Below are positions 63,108 through 64,000 of a stretch of 64,000 nucleotides of DNA, one piece after another (position 1 is the first letter of the stretch; each line of letters opens with the position of its first letter). The stretch spans positions 1 to 64,000 of the forward strand of contig JAICQQ010000010.1 in assembly GCA_025937785.1 (NCBI GenBank), in the 5' to 3' direction. The notes beneath the pieces are model-generated. The model saw only the letters and a list, made by a program, of their open reading frames with translations. It did not search any database and was not told where the DNA came from. Position numbers and translations under genes: made by a program. Source of the DNA: Polyangiaceae bacterium (GTDB lineage Bacteria > Myxococcota_A > Polyangia > Polyangiales > Polyangiaceae).

Positions 63108-64000
63108 ATGGAGACGAGGCTGGCGCAGCAGACTCTAGAGCGTGTGCTTCATCGGACCACGAGTCTGTGCAAGGTATGCAAGAACGCGCTCCCGGCAGAG
63201 ATCGTGGCCGATGCGGCGGGGGAGGTGTGGATGCGCAAGACCTGCCACGACCACGGTCCGCAAGCCGTGCGTCTGTCCACCAGCGCCGATTGGTACCAGC
63301 GCACGCGCTCCATCCAGCAGCGGCGAGTTGCGCCAAAGGTCATCCAGCGAGCGGTCGATCACGGATGCCCCTTCGACTGCGGTCCTTGCGAGAACCACAC
63401 GCAACGCATCCGGCTTCCGGTCGTCACCATCACCAGCGCGTGCAACCTCGATTGTCCCATCTGCTACGTGCACAACAAGAACGACGGTGCCTTCCACATG
63501 GATGTCGGTGCCTTCGCGCGGGTGCTCGATCACCTGCGAACGGACCACGGGGGTGAGCTCGACATCGTGAACCTCACCGGGGGCGAGCCGACGGTGCATC
63601 CGCATTTTCTCGAGTTTTTGGCGATGGCGCGCCAGGCGGGAGTCCACCGCGTCACGATTTGCACGAACGGTATCCGGCTGGCGAAGGACGAAGGCTTGGT
63701 GGAACGCATCGCCGAGCTCGGCGGTCGCGTGGCGCTCTCTTTCGACTCGTTCGAGAAGGACGCCGACGAGGTGCTGCAAGGCGCGCGGCTCTTGAGCATC
63801 AAGCTGGCCTGTCTCGAGCACCTCGAGAAGCACGGCGTCGATACCACGCTGATCCCGGTCATGACCCGCGGGGTGAACGATCACGAGATCGGCAGGATCC
63901 TCCGGTTTGCGTTCGGTAAGCCGAACATTCGCCACATCGAAGTGCACACCATGACGTTCACCGGGCAGAGCGGCGTGGCGTTCCCGCGCAGCGGCCGCAT
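63108..64000 (+). CDS. Radical SAM protein, Tes/MJ0619-like group, 5' part
   Basis: Open from the ATG at 63108 to the right edge (297 codons seen). An N-terminal cysteine zone (CKVCKN, KTCHDHG) and GCPFDCGPCENHTQ precede the radical SAM cluster CNLDCPIC near residue 120, followed by the SAM-binding LTGGEPTVHP. This order recalls, from memory, the family holding archaeal MJ0619 and the tetraether lipid synthase Tes, which join or methylate hydrocarbon units. The substrate cannot be told without the C-terminus. GGAGG lies seven to eight bases before the ATG. Confidence 0.8.
   Translation, partial: METRLAQQTLERVLHRTTSLCKVCKNALPAEIVADAAGEVWMRKTCHDHGPQAVRLSTSADWYQRTRSIQQRRVAPKVIQRAVDHGCPFDCGPCENHTQRIRLPVVTITSACNLDCPICYVHNKNDGAFHMDVGAFARVLDHLRTDHGGELDIVNLTGGEPTVHPHFLEFLAMARQAGVHRVTICTNGIRLAKDEGLVERIAELGGRVALSFDSFEKDADEVLQGARLLSIKLACLEHLEKHGVDTTLIPVMTRGVNDHEIGRILRFAFGKPNIRHIEVHTMTFTGQSGVAFPRSGR

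Overview
The window is high-GC bacterial DNA with the style of a myxobacterium (Myxococcota, probably Polyangia). The evidence is a membrane Ser/Thr kinase, several lipoproteins with Gly/Ser/Thr-rich linkers, two ECF sigma modules coupled to beta-barrel-like proteins, a DUF1592/DUF1552 pair, a hybrid kinase/CheR/CheB operon, frequent GTG starts and many 4-base gene overlaps. No rRNA, tRNA, insertion sequence, prophage or CRISPR array was found. All family names come from reading the protein sequence, not from a database search.

Layout. 1-8 kb: the end of a four-helix-bundle gene, a DUF3095 protein, a porin-like protein, a receptor Ser/Thr kinase, a lipoprotein coupled to an MtfA-type peptidase, and an unknown protein. 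8-19 kb: alpha/beta hydrolase with acyl-CoA dehydrogenase, aroC, mfd with a membrane-anchored partner, a PilZ protein, a PEGA lipoprotein and two tandem Cys-rich lipoprotein paralogues. 19-23.6 kb: a Tol-Pal operon in the order pal-tolQ-tolR-tolA-tolB, ending in a GNAT gene. 23.7-25.1 kb: three uncharacterised genes, one with cysteines on an exact 24-residue period. 25.4-33 kb: ilvE, a lipoprotein, an M16 peptidase coupled to a PpiD-like foldase, and a DinG-like helicase.

33-44 kb: a response regulator with a poly-Asp region and a long Lys/Ala/Pro tail like histone H1, then a five-gene operon (DUF4175-like coiled coil, MoxR ATPase, DUF58, BatA-like VWA, large VWA protein). 44-49.4 kb: a decayed GH127-like fragment, a lipoprotein, and the DUF1592 / DUF1552 / LamG-like lipoprotein operon. 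49.5-53 kb: ECF sigma, FecR-like regulator, barrel protein and lipoprotein, each overlapping the next by 4 bases. 53-58.6 kb: a large hybrid kinase, CheR, CheB and a REC-kinase, all overlapping. 58.7-62.2 kb: a second ECF module with barrel protein and Cys-rich lipoprotein. 62.4-64 kb: inorganic pyrophosphatase and the start of a radical SAM gene preceded by a perfect palindrome.

The recurring theme is the cell envelope and signalling. Tol-Pal, the PpiD-like foldase, the porin-like protein and many lipoproteins serve the envelope. Kinases, receivers, PilZ and ECF modules appear to sense it. The best candidates for something new are the histone-tailed response regulator, the Cys-ladder cluster and the two ECF/beta-barrel modules.
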